Assembly: GCA_038532435.1 (NCBI GenBank)
Contig: JBCBAP010000077.1
Location: 1 to 13,695 of the forward strand
Source of the DNA: JBCBAP01 sp038532435
GTDB taxonomy: Bacteria > Pseudomonadota > Alphaproteobacteria > Rhodobacterales > Rhodobacteraceae
Direction: 5' to 3'
DNA length: 13,695 bases
A program made the position numbers and the translations under genes. Below the pieces are notes generated by a model. The model did not search any database. It was given only the letters and a program-made list of their open reading frames with translations, and was not told where the DNA came from. Shown piece after piece: positions 1 through 7,186 of this stretch (position 1 is the first letter of the stretch; the number at the start of each line of letters is the position of its first letter).

Positions 1-411
1 ATCGCGGACCACGCGCCGAAACGGGCAGAGGCTCTGTCCGGCGGACAGCAGCAGCGCGTCGCGATTGCCCGAGCGCTCATGCAGGACCCAAAGATCATCC
101 TCGCCGACGAGCCCATCGCCTCCCTCGATCCGATGAACGCGCAGATCGTGATGCAGTCGCTGCGTCGCATCCATGAGGAGGACGGGCGGACGGTCATCGC
201 GAACCTGCACACGCTCGACACCGCCCGGCGCTACTGCGACCGGGTTGTTGGCATGCGGGATGGCCGGATCGTGTTCGACGGCACGCCCGAACAACTGACG
301 ACGGGGATCGCGCGGGAGATCTACGGGGCCGACGCCTCGTTCTCCGAGGCGGCGACCTCCACCGAAATCGGGTCTCTCGAAGCCGGATCATCCGCGCTTC
401 AGGAGGCTTGA
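1..411 (+). CDS. phnC: Phosphonate ABC transporter ATP-binding protein PhnC, C-terminal part (5' end outside the window)
   Basis: The reading frame is open from base 1 and gives the last 136 residues of an ABC ATPase. Visible are the signature motif LSGGQQQRVAIARAL (about residues 12-26 of the fragment), Walker B with catalytic glutamate (KIILADEP, 31-38), the D-loop SLDP (41-44) and the H-loop histidine in ANLHT (H70). The Walker A half is upstream of the window. It would energise import of phosphonates through the permeases encoded at 1439-3618, on the cytoplasmic face of the membrane. The assignment to PhnC rather than another ATPase rests mainly on context: phnD and two phnE genes follow on the same strand. 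The last 35 or so residues, after the REIYG sequence, form a low-complexity Ser/Ala/Glu-rich tail that is probably dispensable. A 55-base spacer separates it from phnD. Confidence 0.93.
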   Translation: MADHAPKRAEALSGGQQQRVAIARALMQDPKIILADEPIASLDPMNAQIVMQSLRRIHEEDGRTVIANLHTLDTARRYCDRVVGMRDGRIVFDGTPEQLTTGIAREIYGADASFSEAATSTEIGSLEAGSSALQEA

Positions 412-466
412 GCTCCCCCACCTTACCCGCCCCCGACAGACGGGCCCCAACCTGGAGACTACGCCA

Positions 467-1375
467 ATGAAGAAGCTCTTTGCCGCCGTTCTCGCGACGA
501 CAGCTCTGACCACCCCGGTGTTTGCCGACGATGAACCCATCTCCGAGTTCCGCATCGGCATCCTCGGCGGTGAGAACGCACAGGACCGCCTGAACTCCTA
601 CGAGTGCCTGCGCGCGAAGACCGAGGATCTGCTGGGTGTCGAGACCAAGCTCTTTGCCCCGGCAGACTATAACGGTGTCATCCAGGGCCTGCTCGGTGGC
701 TCAATCGACATGGCATGGCTTGGCGCGTCTGGCTACGCGAAGACCTTCCTGACGGACCCCGAGGCGGTCGAGCCGGTGCTCGTGAAGGTGAACGTGGACG
801 GTGGCTACGGCTATTTCTCCGTCGGTTTCGCCCGGAAAGACAGCGGCGTGACCTCGCTTGAGGACATGCAGGGCAAGGTCTTTGGCTTCGGTGATCCAAA
901 CTCCACCTCCGGCTATCTGATCCCGTCCATCGAGATCCCCGAGGCGACCGGCGCTTCCATGAACAGTGGTGATTACTTCGGTGAGGTGAAGTTCACCGGC
1001 GGGCACGAGCAGACGATCGTCGCGGTCGCCAACGGCGACATCGATGCGGGCGTGACCTGGGCAGACGGTCTTGGCGAGTGGGAGGACGGCTTCAACTCCG
1101 GCGCCCTGCGCAAGGCCGTGGACGCGGGCATCGTCGACATGAATGATATGGTCCAGATCTGGCAGTCCAGGCCGATCCCGGAAGGCCCGATCGTGCTGCG
1201 CAAGGCGCTGCCCGAGGATGCGAAGGTCAAGATGACCGCGCTGATGGCATCCCTGCCCGCGATCGACCCGGACTGCGCCTACGGCGTCCTGTCCGGCGAG
1301 GCGAAAGGCCTGCAGCCGATCACCCACGAGGCCTATGAGGTCATCATCGAAGCGCGCAAGCTGAAGTCCAACTAA
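467..1375 (+). CDS. phnD: Phosphonate ABC transporter, periplasmic substrate-binding protein PhnD
   Basis: The 302-residue protein starts with a Sec signal peptide: MKK, a hydrophobic stretch, then a VFA-like cleavage site near residue 20 followed by DDEP. The mature part has PhnD-family features: an early FRIGILGGENAQDR strand, a central LFAPADYNGVIQGLLGG segment, and the loop DPNSTSG. In the characterised E. coli PhnD the equivalent Ser/Thr loop holds the phosphonate oxygens. The protein captures phosphonates in the periplasm and delivers them to PhnE1/PhnE2. The start is supported by a GGAG at 454-457, nine bases upstream. The gene is followed by a strong hairpin (1394-1422), which probably lets the binding protein be made in excess over the permeases. 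Substrate preference cannot be read from the sequence. Confidence 0.95.
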   Translation: MKKLFAAVLATTALTTPVFADDEPISEFRIGILGGENAQDRLNSYECLRAKTEDLLGVETKLFAPADYNGVIQGLLGGSIDMAWLGASGYAKTFLTDPEAVEPVLVKVNVDGGYGYFSVGFARKDSGVTSLEDMQGKVFGFGDPNSTSGYLIPSIEIPEATGASMNSGDYFGEVKFTGGHEQTIVAVANGDIDAGVTWADGLGEWEDGFNSGALRKAVDAGIVDMNDMVQIWQSRPIPEGPIVLRKALPEDAKVKMTALMASLPAIDPDCAYGVLSGEAKGLQPITHEAYEVIIEARKLKSN

Positions 1376-1393
1376 GCGCGCGCACCTTACTGC

Positions 1394-1422
1394 GACCCCC
1401 GGCGGACCGACCGCCGGGGGTC
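1394..1422 (+). terminator. GC-rich hairpin between phnD and phnE1 (attenuator or mRNA stabiliser)
   Basis: Two perfectly complementary 12-base arms, GACCCCCGGCGG (1394-1405) and CCGCCGGGGGTC (1411-1422), flank a five-base loop. TTTCC follows instead of a long T run, so full termination is unlikely. It lies between the phnD stop and the phnE1 start inside a same-strand gene set. This fits partial termination or 3'-end protection of phnD mRNA, a common device in ABC importer operons. The structure is seen directly; the role is inferred. Confidence 0.7.
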
Positions 1423-1438
1423 TTTCCTTGAGCGGAGA

Positions 1439-2335
1439 ATGCCGGTGACAGACCTCACGGGACATGCGGATGCGGGTGGAGTGACCTCCATCCAGAGTGC
1501 CTATATGGCCGACACGCGGCGCAAGCGGCTGCTCAACATGATCCTGCTGATCCTGTTCGCCACCCTCATGATCGGCGGTTTCATCGTCGCCGATGACCGC
1601 AATGCCGGTGGGTTCTGGAACGGCATCTCCCAGTTTTTCGACTTTCCCGCCGGAGTGGTTGTCGAGGCCGTGGACCAGATCCACGAGATGCCCGCCCATC
1701 TGGTCACGTACCTGCCCTCGCTGATCGAAACGGTGAACATTGCTGGTGCCTCGACTTTGATTGGGGCGATCATCGGCCTGCTCCTGTCGCTCGCCGCGAC
1801 GAGAGGCCTTGCCTACTATCCGGCGATGATCGGGCCGGTCCGGAGGCTCCTCGACATCCTGCGCGCGATCCCGGACATCGTGATCGCGCTGGTGCTCATC
1901 TTCCTTCTGGGTGGCGGTCCGGTACCGGCAATGATCGCCATCGCCCTGCACACGGTCGGCGCGATGGGTAAGCTCTTCTCAGAGGTCAACGAGAACGCAT
2001 CGCTGAAGCCGGTGGAAGGGCTCGCATCCGTCGGTGCGAACTGGTGGCAGCGCATGTGGCTCGGCGTGATCCCGCAGGTTGCGCCCAACTACCTGAGCTA
2101 CGCGCTCTTGCGGTTCGAGATCAACATCCGCGCCTCCGCCATCCTCGGCTTCGTTGGGGCGGGCGGCATCGGCTACGACCTGCGCAACACCATGAGCTGG
2201 GGCCAGGGACGGTACGACGAGGCCGCCGCAATCTTCATCCTGCTGTTCCTCACCATCGTGGTGGTCGACCAGTTTTCGAGCAGCGCGCGCAACCGCCTGA
2301 TCCACGGCGCCCAGTCGGGGAGGATCGCGGGATGA
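1439..2335 (+). CDS. phnE1: Phosphonate ABC transporter permease PhnE (first copy)
   Basis: A 298-residue inner-membrane permease. A hydrophobic segment lies near residues 34-50 (LNMILLILFATLMIGGFIVA), and several more occur after residue 100 (STLIGAIIGLLLSLAA; DIVIALVLIFLLGGG; the C-terminal AAIFILLFLTIVVV). The ABC permease EAA loop, which docks the ATPase, is seen near residues 192-212 (EGLASVGANWWQRMWLGVIP). The start is uncertain. ATG at 1439 directly abuts the GGAG at 1434-1437, whereas the in-frame GTG at 1445 has a good seven-base spacing from it. ATG 1505 is a further, weaker option. The gene ends in an ATGA overlap with phnE2, so the two permease subunits are translationally coupled and probably form a heterodimer. 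Confidence 0.92.
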   Translation: MPVTDLTGHADAGGVTSIQSAYMADTRRKRLLNMILLILFATLMIGGFIVADDRNAGGFWNGISQFFDFPAGVVVEAVDQIHEMPAHLVTYLPSLIETVNIAGASTLIGAIIGLLLSLAATRGLAYYPAMIGPVRRLLDILRAIPDIVIALVLIFLLGGGPVPAMIAIALHTVGAMGKLFSEVNENASLKPVEGLASVGANWWQRMWLGVIPQVAPNYLSYALLRFEINIRASAILGFVGAGGIGYDLRNTMSWGQGRYDEAAAIFILLFLTIVVVDQFSSSARNRLIHGAQSGRIAG

Positions 2336-3618
2336 CGACGGCGACCCTGAATGCGCAGGCGGTTCGCCTCTTTCGCAGAAAACGGCTCGCGGCCTTCGGC
2401 GCACTGGCTGCTGTGTTCGGCTACCTTGCCTATGTGTTCGTGGTGTTCGACGTGGCAGGACTGTCCGACCGGGTGAACACGAACAACGCGCAAACCCTGC
2501 TCGCGGACGTCTACAGCTACAAGACCCACGTCGCCCGGGACAACCGGTCCGGAGCGCTCGACATCGCCATCGAAGGGGAACGCAAGGGGCGCTACGCGGA
2601 CGGCACGTCGCCGGATTGGGTGTCGCTGGGCGAGCAGACGGTGATCGACCTCGGCGATGGCCACGTGGTCACCTACGGGGCGCGGATCGTTTATGACATT
2701 CCAGACTTCGGCCAGATCACCGCGGAGCCGGGCCGCACAGGGGTCAACGCGACCTTCCCCACGGATCAGTTGCCGGAGTGGATCAATGCGTCGAAGAACC
2801 GGCTCACTGTGACGACGGATGCCGGCAGGCTCACGGTCACCCGCAACCGGACCGAGGTGTTCCGGTACTTCACGGGGTGGGAGCTCTTCTTTTTCACCCT
2901 CGACAGTCCCTATCACAGCATGGGCATCGGCGGAGTGCTCGGCGCCGCGGTCTCCGGTGAAGCCGGGGCGATCTTCTCCGACTTCTGGGGCAACGCAATG
3001 TGGCGCCACGGAGACGTCGCCTGGGCGTTGGTCGAGACAATACTGATGGCGTTTCTCGGCACGTTCGGTGCCGCACTCGTAGCCCTGCCGCTCGGCTTTC
3101 TCGCGGCGAAGAACTTCACGCCGCTGGGTGGGCTCAGGTTCGTCGCCCGGCGTCTCTTCGACTTCCTGCGCGGGGTCGACGGACTGATCTGGACGATCAT
3201 CCTCTCCCGTGCCTTCGGCCCCGGCCCGATGACCGGGGCGCTGGCGATGCTGCTGACGGACACCGGATCGTTCGGGAAGCTCTTCTCGGAGGCGTTCGAG
3301 AATGTGGACGGCAAGCAGATCGAAGGCGTCGCCTCGACCGGTGCGCGACCGATCCAGCGCTACCGGTTCGGGGTGCTGCCTCAGGTGACGCCGGTTCTGC
3401 TGAGCCAGGTCCTCTACATGCTGGAGTCCAACACCCGCTCCGCCACCATCATCGGGGCAATCACAGGGGGCGGCATCGGCCTGTTGCTGACCCAGGCAAT
3501 CATCACCCAGAAGGATTGGGAAGAGGTGTCGTATTACATCGTCCTCATCGTGCTGATGGTGATGCTCATGGATTGGCTGTCCGGCTGGCTTCGCCGTAAA
3601 CTCATTCAGGGCGGGTGA
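2332..3618 (+). CDS. phnE2: Phosphonate ABC transporter permease PhnE (second, enlarged copy)
   Basis: A 428-residue permease whose ATG overlaps the phnE1 stop (ATGA), with GGGGAGGA at about 2317-2324 as ribosome binding site. One membrane segment lies near residues 18-40 (AAFGALAAVFGYLAYVFVVF). A hydrophilic stretch of about 140 residues follows, probably periplasmic, and then the permease core from about residue 180. The EAA loop is at about 331-350 (EGVASTGARPIQRYRFGVLP). A single-domain PhnE such as E. coli's is roughly 260-280 residues, so the extra length is mostly the segment at about 40-180. It resembles PhnE1 in the core (GKLFSE, GxGGGIG) but is clearly a distinct paralogue. The frame stays open upstream of 2332, but that part lies inside phnE1 and is not coding. 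Confidence 0.92.
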   Translation: MTTATLNAQAVRLFRRKRLAAFGALAAVFGYLAYVFVVFDVAGLSDRVNTNNAQTLLADVYSYKTHVARDNRSGALDIAIEGERKGRYADGTSPDWVSLGEQTVIDLGDGHVVTYGARIVYDIPDFGQITAEPGRTGVNATFPTDQLPEWINASKNRLTVTTDAGRLTVTRNRTEVFRYFTGWELFFFTLDSPYHSMGIGGVLGAAVSGEAGAIFSDFWGNAMWRHGDVAWALVETILMAFLGTFGAALVALPLGFLAAKNFTPLGGLRFVARRLFDFLRGVDGLIWTIILSRAFGPGPMTGALAMLLTDTGSFGKLFSEAFENVDGKQIEGVASTGARPIQRYRFGVLPQVTPVLLSQVLYMLESNTRSATIIGAITGGGIGLLLTQAIITQKDWEEVSYYIVLIVLMVMLMDWLSGWLRRKLIQGG

Positions 3619-3627
3619 CCGTTTGAC

Positions 3628-4242
3628 ATGCCCCGTCTGACCGCCGACACGCCCTTCCTCCATCCGGACTGCCGGATCATCGACTGCCGCTTCGGCCGCT
3701 TCGTCGAGGTTGGGCAGGGAAGTCGGGTCGCCCACTCAGAGCTCGGCGACTACTCCTACTGCGATCGGGTCGCGGACATCGCCAACGCCCGCGTCGGCAA
3801 GTTCGCGAGCATCGCGAGTTTCGTCCGGATCGGTGCGACGGACCATCCGATGCACACCGCCTCCATGCACCATTTCCTCTACCGGTCCGACGACTACTGG
3901 GACGATGCGGGACGGGATGAGGCGTGGTTTGCCCGGCGCAAGGCGCGGACCGCCACCATCGGCCACGACGTGTGGATCGGGCACAACGCACAGATCAAGC
4001 CCGAGGTCACCATCGGACACGGCGCGATCGTCGCGTCAGGCGCTGTGGTGACAAAGGACGTCGCCCCTTATCAGATCGTCGCAGGAGTGCCCGCTGCCCC
4101 GGTTCGGATGCGGTTTCCGGGGGAGATCGTCGACCGGCTGATCGAGCTTGCCTGGTGGGACTGGGACCATGACCGACTTCGGATCACCCTGCCGGACTTC
4201 AGGGCTCTTTCCGCCGAGGCGTTTCTGGACAAGTACGCCTGA
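3628..4242 (+). CDS. Hexapeptide-repeat acyltransferase associated with phosphonate metabolism
   Basis: A 204-residue left-handed beta-helix acyltransferase of the xenobiotic/chloramphenicol acetyltransferase type. Hexapeptide repeats occupy the N-terminal third (GRFVEVGQGSRVAHSELGDY) and residues 109-155 (ATIGHDVWIGHNAQIKPEV, then a second run ending IVAGVPA). The two are split by a His-rich loop (ATDHPMHTASMHH) that in this family supplies the catalytic histidine. It corresponds to a known family of such proteins found in phn operons, sometimes mislabelled DapH or chloramphenicol acetyltransferase. Only nine bases separate it from phnE2, so it belongs to the transport transcript. It may N-acylate aminoalkylphosphonates, as the unrelated PhnO does in E. 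coli, but the acceptor cannot be told from sequence. It ends 21 bases from the 3' end of phnF, tail to tail, with no clear terminator between. Confidence 0.85.
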   Translation: MPRLTADTPFLHPDCRIIDCRFGRFVEVGQGSRVAHSELGDYSYCDRVADIANARVGKFASIASFVRIGATDHPMHTASMHHFLYRSDDYWDDAGRDEAWFARRKARTATIGHDVWIGHNAQIKPEVTIGHGAIVASGAVVTKDVAPYQIVAGVPAAPVRMRFPGEIVDRLIELAWWDWDHDRLRITLPDFRALSAEAFLDKYA

Positions 4243-4263
4243 CCCTAGGACATTGTCGCTCGC

Positions 4264-4974
4264 TCAGTCATCAGCCACGGTCAGCGTGACCAGATCCCCG
4301 GCGAACCAGGTATGCCCGAACTCAACGGGCGCCCCGTTCAGATCGACATTCACTCCGACAGACCGGAGGATCGGGGCGCCCTCGTTGATCTGCAGGTGGA
4401 GCGCCTGCACCGCCGTCGCGCGCTTCGCCGTGAGGTTGGTCCAGGCGCGGGTATAGTCGGCAACCCCATCCGCGGCGAGGGCTGCGGTAACAGACGGGTT
4501 CTCCCTCAGATGCTCCGGCAGGCTGGGCAGTCGCGCGGCGGGAAAGACGCTGCGATAGACGGCGATGGGCTGGCCATCGGCGAGTGAAAGCCCCTCGCAG
4601 ACATGGACATCCGCACGCGAGCCGAGCGCCAGCCCCTCCTCCTCCGCCGGCGCTGCACGACGGGTTTCGATCGACAGCAGTCTCTTTTCGGGCACCTGCC
4701 CCGCGGCGCTGAGCGATTGATGAAACCGGACGCGGCGGCCGAGGGGATAGACCGTCGGCTTCTGCGTTACGAAGACACCGGCGCCGCGGCGGGCATGCAC
4801 CAACCCCTGCTCCGCCATTGCCTTGAGCGCGTGGCGCACCGTGTGACGGTTCACCCCGAACCGGTTGGCGAGCTCCGCCTCCGTGGGCAGTTTGCCACCG
4901 GGCACGTACTGACCGGCGGCGATCTGCCCTGTGAGGCTCTCGGCAATGGATTTCCAGATCGGGGTTCGGGCCAT
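4264..4974 (-). CDS. phnF: GntR/HutC-family transcriptional regulator PhnF
   Basis: A 236-residue repressor-type protein. Residues 1-70 form the GntR winged helix-turn-helix (IWKSIAESL, then LPTEAELANRFGVNRHTVRHALK, then a GLVHARRGAGVFV wing). Residues from about 90 to the end fit the UTRA ligand-binding domain of the HutC subfamily, with conserved elements such as YRSVFPAARLP and the ILRSVGVN strand. It is divergent from phnG across a 105-base AT-rich spacer containing palindromes, so it very likely controls the catalytic operon and itself. The inducer is probably a phosphonate or a pathway intermediate; this is inferred. The ATG at 4974 gives the classical HutC N-terminus although no strong ribosome binding site precedes it. 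The gene is convergent with the acyltransferase at 3628-4242. Confidence 0.93.
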   Translation of the reverse strand: MARTPIWKSIAESLTGQIAAGQYVPGGKLPTEAELANRFGVNRHTVRHALKAMAEQGLVHARRGAGVFVTQKPTVYPLGRRVRFHQSLSAAGQVPEKRLLSIETRRAAPAEEEGLALGSRADVHVCEGLSLADGQPIAVYRSVFPAARLPSLPEHLRENPSVTAALAADGVADYTRAWTNLTAKRATAVQALHLQINEGAPILRSVGVNVDLNGAPVEFGHTWFAGDLVTLTVADD

Positions 4975-5023
4975 GAGGTCATCAAAAGTTCATCGACGGC
5001 GGGATTGATCCCGTGTCCGGTTT

Positions 5024-5041
5024 AGGTCATTAATTTGTCTA
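5024..5041 (+). promoter_or_regulatory. Degenerate Pho-box-like direct repeat upstream of phnG
   Basis: AGGTCAT (5024-5030), four bases TAAT, then TTGTCTA (5035-5041) form two 7-mers spaced 11 bases apart, as in PhoB boxes (consensus CTGTCAT-N4-CTGTCAT). The matches are 5/7 and 4/7, so it is weak. Position is the better argument: it ends nine bases before TATATT (5051-5056), a possible -10 element, and no good -35 exists, as expected for a PhoB-dependent promoter. Confidence 0.35.
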
Positions 5042-5064
5042 GTTGTATAGTATATTAGACAACT
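5041..5064. promoter_or_regulatory. Imperfect 24-bp palindrome in the phnF-phnG spacer, probable PhnF operator
   Basis: Left arm AGTTGTATAGTA and the reverse complement of the right arm, AGTTGTCTAATA, agree at 10 of 12 positions; the centre is between 5052 and 5053. It covers the AT-richest bases of the window, including possible -10 elements TATAGT and TATATT, so a bound repressor would block transcription. Related half-sites TGTCTA occur at 5036-5041 and 5073-5078, and TAGACA at 5056-5061. Palindromic operators in divergent spacers are typical of GntR/HutC regulators; binding by PhnF here is inferred. Confidence 0.6.
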
Positions 5065-5079
5065 CGACAAGGTGTCTAG

Positions 5080-5532
5080 ATGCAGGACGATAAGCAGATC
5101 GCGCGGCGCAAGCGCTGGATGAGCCTTCTCGCGAAGGCTCCCGCCACAGCCCTTGCGCAGCTCTGGTCAGAGCTGGGGGAGGACCCCGCCCACACCATGC
5201 TCCGCGCGCCGGAGGTCGGTGGTGTGATGGTCCGCGGTCGGGCCGGCGCAGTCGGCGGCCCCTTCAATCTGGGCGAGATGACCGTGACCCGCGCCTCCCT
5301 GCGTCTGACCGACGGAACCGTGGGCCACGCCTACGTTCAGGGACGGGATCGGGAAAAGGCACGGATCGCAGCACTCGTCGACGCCCTGATGCAGACCGGG
5401 CAGGCGGACATCATCGAGACCCGCATCCTCACCCCGCTCGAGGCACAGCTGGAGACAGCAAGGGCCACCCGCGCGGCAAAGGCTGCCGCGACGAAGGTCG
5501 ACTTCTTCACCATGGTGCGGGGGGAGGATTGA
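5080..5532 (+). CDS. phnG: C-P lyase core complex subunit PhnG
   Basis: A 150-residue protein, the same length as E. coli PhnG. Family features include the EVGGVMVRGRAGAVGGPFNLGE region (about 46-66), followed by VTRASLRL and GHAYVQGRDREKARIAAL. PhnG is a core subunit of the cytoplasmic PhnGHIJ complex and is needed, with PhnI, PhnH and PhnL, for transferring the phosphonate to ribose at the expense of the ATP adenine. AAGG at 5069-5072, seven bases before the ATG, supports the start. It is the first gene of the catalytic operon, just downstream of the operator region, and its stop overlaps the start of phnH as TGATG. Confidence 0.95.
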   Translation: MQDDKQIARRKRWMSLLAKAPATALAQLWSELGEDPAHTMLRAPEVGGVMVRGRAGAVGGPFNLGEMTVTRASLRLTDGTVGHAYVQGRDREKARIAALVDALMQTGQADIIETRILTPLEAQLETARATRAAKAAATKVDFFTMVRGED

Positions 5533-6092
5533 TGGAAACCATCGCACTCGACGGCGGATTCGGCGACGCTCCGCAGGAGGCAGCATGTGCGTTTCGCAAG
5601 GTGCTCGGCGCCCTCGCCCGTCCCGGACGGATCGAGACCGTGGCAGGCGCAGCGCCGCCCCCGCCCGTGTCTGTCGCCGCCGGAGTCGTCCTGCTCACGC
5701 TGTGCGATCCGGACACGCCGCTCCACCTCGGGCCAAGCCGGGATCAGGCTGCGGTGCGGGACTGGATCCGCTTTCACACCGGTGCACCGCTCGTGTCCGC
5801 GCGCGAGGCGATGTTCGCACTCGGCACTTGGGCGGAGCTGAACCTTGATGACTTTCCGATCGGCACCCCGGAGTATCCGGACCGGTCAGCGACGCTGATC
5901 GTGGAGTGCGACACGCTCTCCGGCGCGGGCGCGAGCTTGCGCGGACCGGGGATTGAGACAACCCACACACTGAGCCTGCCGGAGATCGACGCCTTCCAGC
6001 GCAACGCAGCACTCTATCCGCTCGGGCTCGACTTTCTGTTCACCTGCGCGGACCGCATCGCGGGCCTGCCCCGCAGCACAAGGGTGTCCTGA
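5532..6092 (+). CDS. phnH: C-P lyase core complex subunit PhnH
   Basis: A 186-residue PhnH, close to the roughly 190 residues usual for the family. The N-terminal region (GGFGDAPQEAACAFRKVLGALARPGRIETV) is characteristic and includes the FRxxLxAxARPG-like segment. A central GTWAELNLDDFPIGTPEYPDRSATL region and a C-terminal LGLDFLFTCADRIAGLPRSTRV match the fold, which is known to resemble PLP-dependent transferases without binding PLP. It forms part of the PhnGHIJ core. The ATG at 5532 shares a base with the phnG stop (TGATG) and follows a GGGGAGGA; a TTG one codon upstream is an unlikely start. It also overlaps phnI by one base. Confidence 0.95.
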   Translation: METIALDGGFGDAPQEAACAFRKVLGALARPGRIETVAGAAPPPPVSVAAGVVLLTLCDPDTPLHLGPSRDQAAVRDWIRFHTGAPLVSAREAMFALGTWAELNLDDFPIGTPEYPDRSATLIVECDTLSGAGASLRGPGIETTHTLSLPEIDAFQRNAALYPLGLDFLFTCADRIAGLPRSTRVS

Positions 6093-7186
6093 TGTATGTG
6101 GCGGTGAAAGGCGGCGAGCGGGCCATCGACAACGCCCACACCTGGCTCGCAGAGGAACGGCGCGGAGACCCTGCGGTACCTGACCTTTCCGTCGAGCAGA
6201 TCCGGGAGCAGATGACGCTCGCGGTGAACCGGGTCATGGCGGAGGGGTCGCTTTTTGACCGGGACCTCGCCGCACTTGCGATCAAGCAGGCCCGGGGCGA
6301 TCTGATCGAGGCGATTTTCCTGATCCGGGCCTATCGCACGACCCTGCCCCGCTTTGGCGGATCCCTCCCCATCGAGACCGAGCAGATGTCATGCGACCGC
6401 CGGGTGTCCGCCACGTTCAAGGACGCGCCGGGGGGGCAGGTGCTTGGCCCCACGTTCGACTACACCCACCGCCTGCTCGACTTCCACCTTGCCGCGGACG
6501 GAGAGGTTCCCGAGGGCGTAGCCGATGCGGCGCAGGCAGACACGAACACCCCGCACATCATGAGCTTTCTGGACCGCGAAGGGTTGGTACAGCAGGAAAC
6601 GAACAGCGCCGAGACCGCCCCTCCGGACCTCACGCGCACCCCACTTGAGCTTCCCGCGGACCGTCCGCTGCGCCTGCAGTCGCTCGCGCGGGCGGACGAG
6701 GGCTTCATTCTCGGCATGGCCTACTCGACCCAGCGCGGATACGCGCGGAACCATGCCTTCGTCGCCGAGCTCAGGATCGGGCGGGTCGCGGTGGAGATGG
6801 AGATCCCGGAGCTTGGTTTCGCAATCGAGATCGGGGAGATCGAGGTGACCGAATGCGAGACCGTCAACCAGTTCGGCGGCTCCAAGTCCGAGCCGCCCCA
6901 GTTCACCCGCGGCTACGGCCTCACCTTCGGCATGTGCGAGCGCAAGGCAATCTCGATGGCACTGGTGGACCGCGCCCTGCGATGGGAGGAACTGGGCGAG
7001 GACGATGTGGGCGCGCCCGCGCAAAACCAGGAGTTTGTGCTGAGCCACGGGGACAACATCCAGGCGACCGGGTTTCTCGAACATATCAAACTGCCCCACT
7101 ACGTGGATTTTCAGGCCGAACTGGAACTGATCCGGAAACTGCGGGCGGAGGCGGTCGCGGAGCGAAAGCCGGAGGCTGCGGAATGA
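6092..7186 (+). CDS. phnI: C-P lyase core complex subunit PhnI (nucleosidase of the ribosyl-phosphonate synthesis step)
   Basis: A 364-residue PhnI beginning MYVAVKGGERAIDNAHTWLA, the typical family N-terminus. Other conserved stretches are QARGDLIEAIFLIRAYRTTLPR, RRVSATFKDAPGGQVLGPTFDYTHRLLDF, and EFVLSHGDNIQATGFLEHIKLP near the end. The histidine pair H331 and H336 (HIKLPH) matches the zinc-binding pair described at the PhnI-PhnJ interface in E. coli. PhnI carries the nucleosidase activity that, with PhnG, PhnH and PhnL, makes ribose 1-phosphonate 5-triphosphate. AAGG at 6080-6083 supports the ATG, which overlaps the phnH stop (TGATG). Its C-terminus EAAE-stop is encoded by 16 bases identical to the end of phnJ, and it is followed by an unusual 226-base gap. 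Confidence 0.96.
   Translation: MYVAVKGGERAIDNAHTWLAEERRGDPAVPDLSVEQIREQMTLAVNRVMAEGSLFDRDLAALAIKQARGDLIEAIFLIRAYRTTLPRFGGSLPIETEQMSCDRRVSATFKDAPGGQVLGPTFDYTHRLLDFHLAADGEVPEGVADAAQADTNTPHIMSFLDREGLVQQETNSAETAPPDLTRTPLELPADRPLRLQSLARADEGFILGMAYSTQRGYARNHAFVAELRIGRVAVEMEIPELGFAIEIGEIEVTECETVNQFGGSKSEPPQFTRGYGLTFGMCERKAISMALVDRALRWEELGEDDVGAPAQNQEFVLSHGDNIQATGFLEHIKLPHYVDFQAELELIRKLRAEAVAERKPEAAE
7171..7186 (+). repeat. 16-bp direct repeat, copy 1 (3' end of phnI)
   Basis: GGAGGCTGCGGAATGA encodes the last residues EAAE and the stop of phnI. An identical copy in the same reading phase ends phnJ at 8249-8264. The flanking bases differ apart from a short ATGTGGG found just after this copy and just before the other. 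Confidence 0.9.

Noticed and set aside
701..1951. Long minus-strand open frame of 416 codons across phnD and phnE1
   Set aside because: It is a shadow of high-GC coding on the plus strand; the product is His/Arg/Asp-rich without recognisable domains, while the plus strand encodes clear PhnD and PhnE.
2044..2331. Upstream extension of phnE2
   Set aside because: The frame is open but lies within phnE1 and is Arg-rich without membrane character; the ATGA junction with a ribosome binding site at 2332 is the start.
2173..3735. Minus-strand open frame of 520 codons across phnE2
   Set aside because: Composition is typical of an antisense shadow, it spans three plus-strand genes, and it shows no motif.
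4976..4993. Second Pho-box-like repeat AGGTCAT-N4-AGTTCAT
   Set aside because: The match is weak (5/7 and 4/7), and it lies at the 5' end of phnF, too far upstream of the phnG promoter and badly placed to activate phnF.
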